Assembly (NCBI GenBank): GCA_018228685.1
Contig: CP073691.1
Span: forward strand, 372,001 to 436,000
From: Clostridiaceae bacterium Marseille-Q4149
GTDB lineage: Bacteria; Bacillota; Clostridia; Oscillospirales; Oscillospiraceae
Direction: 5' to 3'
DNA: 64,000 bases
Part shown: piece by piece, positions 44,630-53,341 of the stretch
How positions within the stretch are numbered: the stretch's first letter is position 1
How the letters are laid out: each line of letters starts with the position of its first letter
The notes under the pieces: model-generated
What the model was told of the DNA's origin: nothing
The model's database searches: none
Seen by the model: the letters and a program-made list of their open reading frames with translations, nothing else
Position numbers and translations under genes: made by a program

Positions 44630-45321
44630 ATTTTCTGGATGTCCCGCCGCAGGCGGGAGATGATGCGCTTTTCCAGCCGGGAGATATACGACTGGGAGAT
44701 GCCCATGCGGTCAGCCACCTCCTTCTGGGTCAGCTCCTTCCGTCCCCCCAGGCCGAAGCGCAGGGAGATGATGTCCTTTTCCCGGGGGGACAGCCGGGCC
44801 ACCGCGTCGGACAGCAGCTTCCGGTCCACGTCGGCCTCGATGGGCCGCATGACCACGTCCCCCTCGGTGCCCAGCACGTCGGACAGCAGAAGCTCCTTGC
44901 CGTCCCAGTCGGTGTTCAGCGGCTCGTCGAAGCTCACCTCCGTCCGCTGGCCGGCGTTTTTCCGCAGGTACATGAGGATCTCGTTTTCGATGCACCGGGA
45001 GGCGTAGGTGGCCAGCTTGATGTTCTTGTCCGCCCGGAAGGTGTTGATGGCCTTGATCAGGCCGATGGTGCCGATGGAGATCAGGTCCTCGATGTTGATG
45101 CCGGTGTTTTCAAACCGCCGGGCGATATACACCACCAGCCGCAGGTTCCGCTCGATCAGCGTCTGCCGGGCCAGCAGCTCCCCCTGCTCCAGTCGGCTGA
45201 TCCACTCCGCCTCCTCCTGCCGGGGCAGCGGCGGCGGCAGCGTGTCGCTGCCGCCGATGTACATGACCTTATCCGGCCGGCCGCTGAGCCACCGCAGAAG
45301 CCGCCGCAGCAGATTCCCCAT
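44623..45321 (-). CDS. sigE: sporulation sigma factor SigE
   Basis: The 232-residue protein is the mother-cell sigma factor. It has a pro-sequence region of about 27 residues ([20 protein letters not shown]), region 2 with [20 protein letters not shown] near residue 72, and region 4 HTH ([20 protein letters not shown]) near the C-terminus. The pro-sequence is removed by SpoIIGA, encoded just upstream with a 53-base overlap. In many Clostridia sigG follows; here the terminator, IS and element junction follow instead. Confidence 0.95.
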   Translation of the reverse strand: MGNLLRRLLRWLSGRPDKVMYIGGSDTLPPPLPRQEEAEWISRLEQGELLARQTLIERNLRLVVYIARRFENTGINIEDLISIGTIGLIKAINTFRADKNIKLATYASRCIENEILMYLRKNAGQRTEVSFDEPLNTDWDGKELLLSDVLGTEGDVVMRPIEADVDRKLLSDAVARLSPREKDIISLRFGLGGRKELTQKEVADRMGISQSYISRLEKRIISRLRRDIQKMS

Positions 45322-46186
45322 GTCGCCGCTCCTTTCTTCCGCCCCACAGGGCCTGATACCCTCCGCCGTCGCTGACGGCCCCCGGCGTCAGGGCCAGCAG
45401 GATCCGGGGATATGTAATGCTCCCCACCTTCACATAGTCGCTGCGGACGGCCAGCAGCAGGCCCGCCTCCGTGCCCACGGCGCAGAAGGGCAGCAGGCTC
45501 CACCGGCAAGTGCCGTCCAGCCGGTGGAGCCGGGCCATCTTCTCCTCCGGCGGCAGGCGCATTTCCACGATCCGCGCCGCCTCCGGCGGCCACAGCTCCC
45601 GGAGGGCGTCCTGCTCCAGCACCAGCACCGGCTGGCCGCTGACAGGGTCCCGCAGGGTATTCCCGGTGTCGTGCAGGGCCCGCAGCCGCTGCCGCCGGCC
45701 CTGTAAGGAAACGGTCACATCCATCAATTCTCCTCCTTCATGCCGCGCCCCCTGGCGGAACACCAGGTGCAGCAGCAGACCAAAGCCTATGGCGGAGCCC
45801 AGCAGCACCGGCCAGCTGACGTCGGCGTGGTATACCCGGCTGAGCAGGGCCTCCGGCGATCCCGCCGCCAGGCCCATGGCCAGAAGCAGTCCCGCCAGAG
45901 CGCCGGACAGCAGGAAAAACAGCGCCGTCAGCCGCCAGGGACGTCTTTCCCGCAGCCAGGCCAGGCGGCACATGGCCGTCCCCGCCGCCAGACGGCACAG
46001 GGGATGCGCCAGCCCCCGGCACCCGGGCAGGAACACCGCCGCCGCATACGCCGCCCCCAGGGCCGCGCACAGGCCCAGCCTCCGCCGCCGCAGGGGCAGT
46101 CCCGCCAGCCGGGCCGTGGCCAGCAGCAGAAGATAGTCCACCGCCAGGTTCAGCAGCACCACCCGGTCCAGATACACCACCGTCAT
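45269..46186 (-). CDS. spoIIGA: sigma-E processing peptidase SpoIIGA
   Basis: The 305-residue protein has five N-terminal membrane helices (about residues 1-150) and a soluble aspartic-protease-like domain with the catalytic HDTGN motif near residue 171 ([14 protein letters not shown]). It cleaves pro-sigma-E in the mother cell membrane. The gene is GC-rich and overlaps sigE, so production is coupled. ATG 46186 follows GGAGG. Confidence 0.93.
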   Translation of the reverse strand: MTVVYLDRVVLLNLAVDYLLLLATARLAGLPLRRRRLGLCAALGAAYAAAVFLPGCRGLAHPLCRLAAGTAMCRLAWLRERRPWRLTALFFLLSGALAGLLLAMGLAAGSPEALLSRVYHADVSWPVLLGSAIGFGLLLHLVFRQGARHEGGELMDVTVSLQGRRQRLRALHDTGNTLRDPVSGQPVLVLEQDALRELWPPEAARIVEMRLPPEEKMARLHRLDGTCRWSLLPFCAVGTEAGLLLAVRSDYVKVGSITYPRILLALTPGAVSDGGGYQALWGGRKERRHGESAAAASAVAQRPAG

Positions 46187-46255
46187 GGCTCCGCCTCCTT
46201 TCCGCCGTCCATTATACCGGACCTGCCCCGCGAAATTCCGCAGAAACAGGCGGCT

Positions 46256-46612
46256 CTATTTCTGCCGCAGGGTCAGCACCGCCGCTGCCAGCAGAAACAG
46301 GCCGAAGGGGCGGCGCAGCAGGGTCACGTCCAGGGCCGTGGCGGCCCAGGCCCCGGCGGCGGCTGCGGCCAGCGCCCAGGGGACGGTGCGCCTCAGAACG
46401 GCCTTGTCCAGCAGGCCGTTCTGCCGGTGCCAGATCAGGCCCATGGCGGCGGTGGGCAGGAAATACAGCAGGTTGATCCCCTGGGCCGCCGTCTGATCCA
46501 CCCCGAACACCAGCGTCATCACCAGCAGCAGAAGGGTCCCGCCGCCTATGCCCCAGGCCGACAGCACCCCGCAGCCCACCCCGGCCAGCAGGGGCAATAC
46601 AAACTCCTTCAC
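46256..46612 (-). CDS. TauE/SafE half-protein B
   Basis: The 118-residue protein has about four membrane helices (VLPLLAGVGCGVLSAWGIGG then TLLLLVMTLVFGVDQ) and matches one half of TauE/SafE sulfite/anion permeases. GTG 46612 overlaps the stop of the preceding half-gene, so the two halves are translationally coupled and probably assemble into one eight-helix transporter. Longer frames upstream have no supporting ribosome site. Confidence 0.75.
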   Translation of the reverse strand: MKEFVLPLLAGVGCGVLSAWGIGGGTLLLLVMTLVFGVDQTAAQGINLLYFLPTAAMGLIWHRQNGLLDKAVLRRTVPWALAAAAAGAWAATALDVTLLRRPFGLFLLAAAVLTLRQK

Positions 46613-46959
46613 AGCAGATACCGCACCCCGCCATAGACCAGGAACGCCGCAAACAGGCGGCGCAGCCACACGGCGGGGACCTTTGTGAACAGCTTGCCCC
46701 CCAGGAAGCCCCCCGCCAGGCCCCCCAGCAGGTACGGCAGGGCCATGCCCCAGTCCAGCCCCGTCCGCAGCAAGTACACCCCGCCGGACAACACGCAGCA
46801 GGGGAGGATGGTGGCCACGCAGTTGGCCAGGGCACGCTTTTCCTCCACCCGGCACCAGCTCCCCAGCAGCGGAGCCAGCACCATGCCCCCGCCGCCGCCG
46901 AACACGCCGTTGACGGCCCCGGCCAAGGCCCCGGACACCCCCAGCCGCCCGCGCTTCAC
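46609..46959 (-). CDS. TauE/SafE half-protein A
   Basis: The 116-residue protein has about four membrane helices and the TauE/SafE pattern: GALAGAVNGVFGGGGGMVLA near the start. GTG 46959 has GGAGG at 8 bases; ATG 46965 would be too close to it. It is the upstream partner of the B half. The anion exported is unknown; sulfite or organosulfonate fits the family. Confidence 0.75.
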   Translation of the reverse strand: MKRGRLGVSGALAGAVNGVFGGGGGMVLAPLLGSWCRVEEKRALANCVATILPCCVLSGGVYLLRTGLDWGMALPYLLGGLAGGFLGGKLFTKVPAVWLRRLFAAFLVYGGVRYLL

Positions 46960-47423
46960 AGGCATCACCTCCGTTGAATATGTAAGCGGGGGGCCATCGC
47001 CGACGGGCATTCCATCGACAGGTGTTTCGTAGGGGCCGACGTCCTCGGCGGCCCGCGTTGACCCGCCAAGCCCGGGCGGACAGAGTCGTCCGCCCCTACA
47101 GCGGGGCACCGAAGGATTGCCCGGCAGGCGGGAGGGGTCATTTTCCAATACAATCCGTCATTTTCTTGTAGAATTATACAGAATGTAGCGCGCTGGGACA
47201 CCAAGAATCCTGTAGGGCAGGCCCGGGGCGGGGCATTTCTGCCCCGCCCGGCCTGTATCATACCAAAACCTGTTAAAAAGCTTGAAAAGCTTTTTATAGC
47301 ACCGAAGGTGCGTCAGGTTTTGTATGAGACGTCACAGCGTGTTTTCACACGCTGTGCGTGCGCACGGCGCACGGGATTCTTGATTAAATTTTTTAATCAA
47401 GAATCCGTATCAGGGCGATTGGG
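46960..47423. other. structured intergenic region
   Basis: No gene here. A GTAGGGGC repeat with inverted partner occurs around 47030-47100. From about 47260 to 47405 several hairpins nest: AAAACCTG/CAGGTTTT, CACAGCGTGT/ACACGCTGTG, and GATTCTTGATTAAA paired with its complement at 47372-47404. The last could terminate transcription either way. Confidence 0.5.
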
Positions 47424-47615
47424 TCAGATCTTGCGGAAGCTCTGGCAGTCGGTGCACTGGTCCATGGAGGGGTGATTCTCGTGGGTACCCACCTGGATGC
47501 TGGACAGGCCGCAGTTGTCCATATCCTGGCAGTGATGGGCGCAGCTGGTCACGGAGCACTTGATGGACATATTGGGGGTGCAGCTGCACCCATCGTTGGT
47601 ACAATTCTTGCTCAT
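47424..47615 (-). CDS. DUF1540 cysteine-rich protein
   Basis: The 63-residue protein has nine cysteines in the DUF1540 spacing, including CSVTSCAHHCQDMDNCGLSS. These small metal-binding proteins are common in spore-formers; function unknown. AGGAGG precedes ATG 47615. Confidence 0.85.
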   Translation of the reverse strand: MSKNCTNDGCSCTPNMSIKCSVTSCAHHCQDMDNCGLSSIQVGTHENHPSMDQCTDCQSFRKI

Positions 47616-47637
47616 AGCGAAGGTCCTCCTTGCAAAA

Positions 47638-47669
47638 AATAAAGTCAGGCCGCAAAGCCTGACTTTATT
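47638..47669 (-). terminator. terminator after 47704-48177 gene
   Basis: AATAAAGTCAGGC and GCCTGACTTTATT are perfect 13-bp arms around CGCAAA; on the minus strand a T-run follows. Confidence 0.8.
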
Positions 47670-47703
47670 CTGACCCGCCGGGGCGGGATTATACGCGTTT
47701 TTT

Positions 47704-48177
47704 TCAGCCGTTATCGGTGCGGTTGCGCCATTCAACCTCCTGGTCCAGCTCAAACTGCAGCTTTTTGTTCTCCTCCACCAGCTCGTCATAGTGGCGGCCC
47801 TGGATATAGTACTTCACGAAAATGAAGGTGGCCTCGTTGAACTCCTCCTCGGTGTATTCCGGCAGCAGGGAGCCGTTCTTCCGGCGCAGACCCTGAACGT
47901 TGATGACCACCAGGCGGCGGTGCTGCTCGGACAGCTGGAACAGCTTCAGCGTCTCGGGGATCTCCAGCCCCAGGTCGAAATTATCGTTGACCAGCTCCAG
48001 CAGGCGGCGCTGCTCGGGCTTGGCGGATACGATGACGCCGTAGCGGGCGAACAGACGCTTGAGATAGTCGGCAGAGACCTCCTCGCGGGTGATGGTGCCC
48101 TTGCCGATGCCGGTAAGCATGGTGTTGGACAGGTTCAGGCTGACGTATACTTCTTCGCCGGTTTTGGGATAGCTCAT
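47704..48177 (-). CDS. hypothetical protein with coiled-coil C-terminus
   Basis: The 157-residue protein begins MSYPKTGEEVYVSLNLSNTM, with a helical region (EEVSADYLKRLFARYGVIVS) and a charged coiled coil at the end (YDELVEENKKLQFELDQEVE). AGGAGG precedes ATG 48177. I do not recognise a family. It is cytoplasmic and has its own promoter-bearing upstream region and terminator. Confidence 0.7.
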   Translation of the reverse strand: MSYPKTGEEVYVSLNLSNTMLTGIGKGTITREEVSADYLKRLFARYGVIVSAKPEQRRLLELVNDNFDLGLEIPETLKLFQLSEQHRRLVVINVQGLRRKNGSLLPEYTEEEFNEATFIFVKYYIQGRHYDELVEENKKLQFELDQEVEWRNRTDNG

Positions 48178-48462
48178 GGGGTACCTCCTATTAATGTTCC
48201 GATGATTCCTGCGCCGCCGGGCGGCGCGTCGCTTTCTATGGATAGGGTACCACAAGCGCCCGCCGATTGCAACAAAAACTTGTACCAAGAACGTTTATTT
48301 GTAGGATAAAACAGCCGTTTCCGTGATTTTGACAGGCTTTTATGTTTCCAAATGTACCAAACAACTCGTACATGCAGAACCGGCTCCGCGCGGCAGACTG
48401 CACCCCTTTTTTGACAAACAGAGCGGCGCTGCATGGCAGCGCCGCTCTTGTGTTTGATTCAC

Positions 48463-49470
48463 TTACAGGTGCAGAAGCTCCTTGTAATAGGGCCACAGGC
48501 CGGTTTTCTCCGGGCAGAAGGGGGCCAGCTGGCACAGGTCCGTGCCGGGGAAGTCGTTGCCCTCGATGATGGCGGGGCCGTCGGGGCCGATGGCCATATC
48601 CCAGCCCACATGGCCCACCTCCGGAATTTCTAGGGCGGCCTGGCAGGCCAGGGCCTTGGCCTCCTCGATCATGGGCAGCTGATAGCCCACCAGGGGGATG
48701 CCGGTGTCGGGGTGCTTGTCAAAGACGTTGAAATAGTCGTCGGTGGCGGGGGAGCAGATTTTGCCGGTGTCGATATCCACCCGGCAGAGGATGCCGCCCT
48801 GGCCGGAGTTGTCGCACACGCCGCCGCCCCGGCCCATTTTCAGGGTGATGTAGGCGATGTGCACCTGGCCGTCCACCAGGTCGGTGCAGATGCGCATGGT
48901 GTTCACGGACTGGGGATGCAGCCGCGCCATATCGGGATGCTGGGCCTGGACATGCTCCAGCACCACCAGCTTCTTCTCCCGGATATAGTCCAGCATGGCC
49001 GCCGGGGATTCAAAATCCTTCACATACAGCTTTTCCACGCCGTTGCCGCAGGAGCCGTGGTTGATCTTGGCAAAAATGGCCTCCTGGCCCTCCAGGAATT
49101 GGGCCATCTGCTCCGGGGTGGCGGTCTCACCGTTGAGGGTGGGGCGGCGGAGATACTTGGCGAAGCGGACGTTGAAGAGCAGCTTGTCGTCAAAATCGTC
49201 GTCGTGGGCCATATCGTTCATGATGTTGCTGACCTTCTTGTTGCGCACACGGGTGAGATAGGTGTCCCGCTGGGCGCCGGTCATGTTGTAAAAGCCGAAC
49301 ATGGTGTAGTCATAATACCCCGCGCCGTAGCGCACGGCGCACCAGAGCATATCGAAGAAGGTGCGGACCTTGTTCTGGCCGCACTTCTGGTGCACCACGT
49401 CGATCATGTGGTTCATTTTCTTGAAGCGGACGCCGGTGAGCACCCGGGCCACATATCCGATCATCGCCAT
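48463..49470 (-). CDS. ATP-grasp protein (sugar-transfer associated type)
   Basis: The 335-residue protein has ATP-grasp features: IFAKINHGSCGNGVEKLYVK near residues 132-150, LVVLEHVQAQHPDMARLHP, SVNTMRICTDLV and a Mg-binding end EVGHVGWDMAIGPDGPAIIE GND near 300. It resembles ATP-grasp enzymes linked to polysaccharide or sugar transfer. ATG 49470 follows GGGAGG. It is alone in its transcript. Confidence 0.8.
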   Translation of the reverse strand: MAMIGYVARVLTGVRFKKMNHMIDVVHQKCGQNKVRTFFDMLWCAVRYGAGYYDYTMFGFYNMTGAQRDTYLTRVRNKKVSNIMNDMAHDDDFDDKLLFNVRFAKYLRRPTLNGETATPEQMAQFLEGQEAIFAKINHGSCGNGVEKLYVKDFESPAAMLDYIREKKLVVLEHVQAQHPDMARLHPQSVNTMRICTDLVDGQVHIAYITLKMGRGGGVCDNSGQGGILCRVDIDTGKICSPATDDYFNVFDKHPDTGIPLVGYQLPMIEEAKALACQAALEIPEVGHVGWDMAIGPDGPAIIEGNDFPGTDLCQLAPFCPEKTGLWPYYKELLHL

Positions 49471-49695
49471 GGTAAAAAAACCTCCCGTTTTTCATGTTAC
49501 CCTATATCATACCACGCCGTCGGCAAAAATCCAACGCGCGGTGCTTATGCCTGCTAAAAGCGGCACTTTTTATACAGTATACCACGCCGGGCCGCCGGGC
49601 GCAAGCCCCGGAGTCGGCGGCATTGCAGGCCGGTGTGTCCGCCGGGGCGCGCGAAACGGCAGGCCCCGGGGCCTGCCGTTTGGGTTATATGATGC

Positions 49696-49941
49696 TTATG
49701 TCCGCTCCCGGAGCTCCCGCAGGCAGCGGGGACAGACGTTCTTTCCCCGGAAGGTCCGCACATCCTTGGTGCTGTCGCAGAAAATGCAGCTGGGGCGATA
49801 CTTCCGCAGGACGATGGAGTTGCCGTCCACATAGATCTCCAGCGGGTCCTTCTCCGCAATGTCCATGGTGCGCCGCAGCTCCACCGGCAGAACGATCCGG
49901 CCCAGCTCATCCACTTTTCTCACAATACCGGTTGACTTCAT
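49696..49941 (-). CDS. AbrB/SpoVT family regulator with zinc-ribbon tail
   Basis: The 81-residue protein has a swapped-hairpin AbrB domain (STGIVRKVDELGRIVLPVEL, RRTMDIAEKDPLEIYVDG) and a C-terminal CIFC...CPRC zinc pair. Such regulators control transition-state and sporulation genes. GGGAGATGG precedes ATG 49941; the longer frame to 49974 is unlikely. Confidence 0.88.
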   Translation of the reverse strand: MKSTGIVRKVDELGRIVLPVELRRTMDIAEKDPLEIYVDGNSIVLRKYRPSCIFCDSTKDVRTFRGKNVCPRCLRELRERT

Positions 49942-50111
49942 GTTGCCATCTCCCCATTTCGTATTGACCCTCATTAAAGTGAAAATACTACGCTCTTTTA
50001 TTATACGACAAGTCCTCCGTTAAGTCAACAAAGTGCTTGGTATTTTTACAATTTCTTCACGAATACTATGTGTTCTCCCGGTCATATACATGGGCAGGAG
50101 GGGGAATGCAT

Positions 50112-50690
50112 ATGGCAATGGCCTGGATCTGGACGGGGATGGCGGCGGTGTCGCTGATTTTTGCCGCATGGAACGGCACCATGGACGCCGTGGGCGCGGC
50201 GGCTCTGGAGGGGGCCGGGGCGGCGGTGCAGCTGTGCATCGCCATGGCCGGGGTGCTGTGCCTGTGGAGCGGAGTCATGGAGATCATGTCCCGCTGCGGT
50301 CTTTCCGAAAAGCTGGCGGCGCTGCTGCGGCCCGCTCTGCGGCGGCTTCTGCCCCGGGCCAGCCGGGACCCGGAGACCCTGGCGGCGGTGTCGGCCAACG
50401 TGTCCGCCAATCTGCTGGGTCTGGGCAATGCGGCCACGCCCCTGGGCATCCGAGCGGCCCGGCGCATGGCCCGGGGAACCGACGGCACCGCCGATGACGA
50501 GCTGTGCCGCCTGGTGGTGCTGAACACGGCGTCGCTGCAGCTGCTGCCCACCACGGTGGCCGGGGTGCGGGCGGCCTGCGGCTGCCGGACGCCCTTCGAT
50601 ATCCTGCCGGCGGTGTGGCTGTCGTCGGCCATCTCCGTGACGGCGGGGCTGCTGGCGGCACGGCTGCTCCAGCGGGTGTGGAGGGACTGA
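50112..50690 (+). CDS. spmA: spore maturation protein SpmA
   Basis: The product has about five membrane helices and the nucleoside-recognition type domain of SpmA: SLIFAAWNGTMDAVGAAALE, NVSANLLGLGNAATPLGI (about residue 100) and LQLLPTTVAG. SpmA and SpmB act together in spore-core dehydration. GGAGG lies upstream; ATG 50106 is a close alternative. It sits 1 base before spmB. Confidence 0.87.
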   Translation: MAMAWIWTGMAAVSLIFAAWNGTMDAVGAAALEGAGAAVQLCIAMAGVLCLWSGVMEIMSRCGLSEKLAALLRPALRRLLPRASRDPETLAAVSANVSANLLGLGNAATPLGIRAARRMARGTDGTADDELCRLVVLNTASLQLLPTTVAGVRAACGCRTPFDILPAVWLSSAISVTAGLLAARLLQRVWRD

Positions 50691-50691
50691 C

Positions 50692-51210
50692 ATGGACCCC
50701 ACGGCATTTGTGATCCCCTGTCTGCTGGCGGGGGTAGCCCTGTACGCCCTGACCCGGCGGGTGGACGTATATGCCGCCCTGACCCAGGGGGCCGGGGAGG
50801 GCCTGACGGTGGTGGCGAAAATTCTCCCGGCGCTGGTGGGCCTGCTGACGGCGGTTTATATGCTGCGGGCCTCCGGGGCCATGGACGCCCTGGCGGCGGC
50901 GCTGGCTCCGGTGCTGGGGCTTCTGGGGATCCCGCCGGAGACGGCGGCGCTGCTGCTGGTGCGGCCGGTCAGCGGTTCCGGGGCTCTGGCGGTGGGCAGC
51001 CAGATCATGGAGCAGTACGGCCCGGACTCCGCCGTGGGCCGCACGGCGGCGGTGATGCTGGGCTGCTCGGAGACCACCTTCTACACCGTGGCGGTGTACT
51101 TCGGCGCGGCGGGGATCCGGCGCACCCGGTACACCATTCCTGCCGCCCTGACGGCAGACCTGGCCGCCTTCGTGGCCGCCGCCTGGGCGGTGCGCCTGTG
51201 CTTCGGGTGA
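50692..51210 (+). CDS. spmB: spore maturation protein SpmB
   Basis: The 172-residue protein has several membrane helices and the SpmB pattern: LRASGAMDALAAALAPVLGL, LLLVRPVSGSGALAVGSQIM and MLGCSETTFYTVAVYFGAAG. ATG 50692 follows the SpmA stop immediately. It works with SpmA in the mother cell. Confidence 0.88.
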   Translation: MDPTAFVIPCLLAGVALYALTRRVDVYAALTQGAGEGLTVVAKILPALVGLLTAVYMLRASGAMDALAAALAPVLGLLGIPPETAALLLVRPVSGSGALAVGSQIMEQYGPDSAVGRTAAVMLGCSETTFYTVAVYFGAAGIRRTRYTIPAALTADLAAFVAAAWAVRLCFG

Positions 51211-51270
51211 AAACGGCATTTTACACTATATATTGGGGCCTTTACGGTCACGATCATTGTAAAGAAACGC

Positions 51271-51302
51271 GAAAACCGCCACTCTGCCAAGTGACGGTTT
51301 TC
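51271..51302 (+). terminator. terminator of spmAB
   Basis: GAAAACCGCCACT and AGTGACGGTTTTC pair with one mismatch, 61 bases after the spmB stop. Confidence 0.75.
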
Positions 51303-51402
51303 TGAGCATATTAAGAAAATCTTCATCTGAAAGAGGCTAACCGCTTGTCGCAGCGCCTCTTTCTGCTCATATTGTACCGCAGACAGCCCACGGTGTCAAG
51401 TG

Positions 51403-51431
51403 TTGCCAAACGGCGAAAAGTGTGATATAAT
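51403..51431 (+). promoter_or_regulatory. promoter of ridA
   Basis: TTGCCA (51403-51408) and TATAAT (51426-51431) with a 17-base spacer. Downstream is a duplicated TCGGAGGATAT, then a real AGGAGG before the start. Confidence 0.75.
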
Positions 51432-51502
51432 AATTGTGGGCCGGAAGGCCCGTTGCTTCGGAGGATATTTCGGAGGATATTACATAAGGAGGAAGATCTG
51501 TT

Positions 51503-51883
51503 ATGAAAAAGATCATTGCCACCACCAACGCTCCTGCCGCCATCGGCCCCTATTCCCAGGCCATCGACTGCGGCAGCTTCCTGGTCACCAGCGGTCAGGT
51601 GCCCTTTGACCCCAAGACCGGTGAGTTCGTTCCCGGCGGCATCCAGGAACAGACCCGCCAGGTGCTGACCAATGTGAAGGCCATTCTGGAGGCCGCCGGC
51701 CTGACCATGGACAACGTGGTCAAGACCACCGTGTTCCTGCAGAACATGAGCGACTTTGCCGCCATGAACGCGGTGTACGCTGAGTTCTTCACCGAGGGCC
51801 AGTATCCCGCCCGCAGCGCCGTGGAAGTGGGCGCTCTGCCCCGGGGCGCGCTGGTGGAGATCGAGACCATCTGCGTGAAGTAA
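51503..51883 (+). CDS. ridA: RidA family enamine/imine deaminase
   Basis: The 126-residue protein is Rid[21 protein letters not shown] at the N-terminus, the substrate-binding Arg in the [10 protein letters not shown] motif near residue 105, and VEIETICVK at the end. It deaminates 2-aminoacrylate and similar reactive enamines in the cytoplasm. ATG 51503 follows AAGGAGGAAG. The gene is monocistronic. Confidence 0.95.
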   Translation: MKKIIATTNAPAAIGPYSQAIDCGSFLVTSGQVPFDPKTGEFVPGGIQEQTRQVLTNVKAILEAAGLTMDNVVKTTVFLQNMSDFAAMNAVYAEFFTEGQYPARSAVEVGALPRGALVEIETICVK

Positions 51884-51891
51884 AGAACGTC

Positions 51892-51934
51892 CAGCAAAAG
51901 CAGGGAGGCCCGGCGGGCCTCCCTGCTTTTGCTG
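51892..51934. terminator. 19-bp bidirectional terminator
   Basis: Perfect 19-bp arms, 51892-51910 and 51916-51934, lie between convergent genes and serve both. Confidence 0.9.
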
Positions 51935-53332
51935 TCACACGGTTTTTTCAAAATAGAAGAAGGTCTCGTCCTCCCCTGCCGGGCGCATACAAGCGGAAAG
52001 CATCTTATACGAGGCGGCGTTCTCCTTATAGCACTTGGCCTTCACCCGGGCCAGGCTCAGCCGGAACAGGGCCCAGTCCGCCGCAGCGGCGAAGGCCTCG
52101 GCGCCGTAGCCGTGCCCGGCATAGGCCGGGTCGATGCGGCAGCCCAGCTCCGCCCCGCCCCGCCAGTCGAACCGGTACAGCACCACCTCGCCGATCAGTT
52201 GGCGATCCAGCCGGACGGCGAAGTTCACCGCCCGCCGGGCGGCGAAGTCCCGCCGGGCCACAGACAGGAAGTAATCCTCCGTCAGCTCCCCCTTCAGGTC
52301 CTGACGATAGTCATAGCCCCACCAGCGGTTGCGCGCATCGTCCAGGCACAAGGCGTTATAGGCGGCCTCGTCCCGCTCCTCCAGCGGCGTCAGGGTCAGC
52401 CGGGGGGTGGTGACGGTGGGGATCTCCCGCAGGCGGTCCGCCTCGCACTGGACCTCGAACCGCAGCTTCCCTGCCAGGCGCACCGGCAGATACTGCAGCT
52501 TGGAGGTCCGCAGGCCCCGGTCCCCGGCGTCGTCCTCCCGGTTGATATAGACGCAGCCGCCGCCGAAGTGGGCGGCAAAGGCCTGGACCAGGGTGGGATA
52601 GGCCCCCTGGTGGGAGTACAGCGCCTTCTCCACATGGATGATCAGGGTGCCGCCGCAGTTCTCCGCCAGGCTCATGGCCACCAGCCGGTCATCCACCAGC
52701 AGGCCGCCGCCCAGCAGCCACCCCTCCGGCAGCAGCCGGGCCAGGGCCTTGGCATAGGCCAGCTCCCGCTTGGCGTTGAAGCTGGTTTTCTGGAACTCCT
52801 GCTCATAATCCGCCCAGAAATTCTCGATCAGGGGCATGTCCGCCCCGGTCAGGGGGACAAATTTCGCCGTGGGATACTCCTTGCGGAATTTGTTGATGTG
52901 GTTGCGCTGGCCGCTGTATTTCCGGCCCGCAAAGGCGGCCATGTCCTCCGCCCGATAGAGATAGTCCTTCCAATTGCGCTCGTTGTTCATTCGCAGGCGG
53001 GGCCAGCGCAGCAGCAGCTCCGGGGCCTTCTCCTCCGGCACCACGGAGATCACCAGCGGCGTCTCCGTGTCGGTGCAGTAGCTCTCGATGGCCGTCAGGG
53101 CGGCGTCCACGTCGCCGTCGGGGCCGGGCACCGGGAAGTCAAAGACCCACTCGCCGTCGATGCGGTTGCGGACGATGAGACAGCCCGCCGCCTCGGCGAA
53201 GGAGGGCCGCAGGTATAGGCTCCACATGAGCTTGGTCCCGGCAGAGTATTCGCACAGGTGATAGTCGCACCCGGCGTAATATTTGCGCAGCAGGGCGTGA
53301 TGCTCCAGGGTAATGGGGGTAAATGTCAGCAT
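51935..53332 (-). CDS. DUF2156-like (lysyltransferase fold) fused to GNAT acetyltransferase
   Basis: The 465-residue protein joins two acyltransferase-like domains. The first ~300 residues match DUF2156, the C-terminal domain type of phosphatidylglycerol lysyltransferases (WSLYLRPSFAEAAGCLIVRN, GQRNHINKFRKEYP). The last ~160 are a RimJ/RimL-like GNAT domain (TPRLTLTPLEERDEAAYNAL, GCRIDPAYAGHGYGAEAFAA). Both domains could modify an amino group; the substrate is unknown. The gene is followed at 10 bases upstream by the LysR gene on the same strand. Confidence 0.78.
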   Translation of the reverse strand: MLTFTPITLEHHALLRKYYAGCDYHLCEYSAGTKLMWSLYLRPSFAEAAGCLIVRNRIDGEWVFDFPVPGPDGDVDAALTAIESYCTDTETPLVISVVPEEKAPELLLRWPRLRMNNERNWKDYLYRAEDMAAFAGRKYSGQRNHINKFRKEYPTAKFVPLTGADMPLIENFWADYEQEFQKTSFNAKRELAYAKALARLLPEGWLLGGGLLVDDRLVAMSLAENCGGTLIIHVEKALYSHQGAYPTLVQAFAAHFGGGCVYINREDDAGDRGLRTSKLQYLPVRLAGKLRFEVQCEADRLREIPTVTTPRLTLTPLEERDEAAYNALCLDDARNRWWGYDYRQDLKGELTEDYFLSVARRDFAARRAVNFAVRLDRQLIGEVVLYRFDWRGGAELGCRIDPAYAGHGYGAEAFAAAADWALFRLSLARVKAKCYKENAASYKMLSACMRPAGEDETFFYFEKTV

Positions 53333-53341
53333 AGGCTCCTC

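Noticed and set aside
45008..46636. Plus-strand ORFs opposite spoIIGA-sigE
   Set aside because: Antisense to well-recognised sporulation genes and rich in Arg/Pro/Gln as expected of GC-rich shadows.
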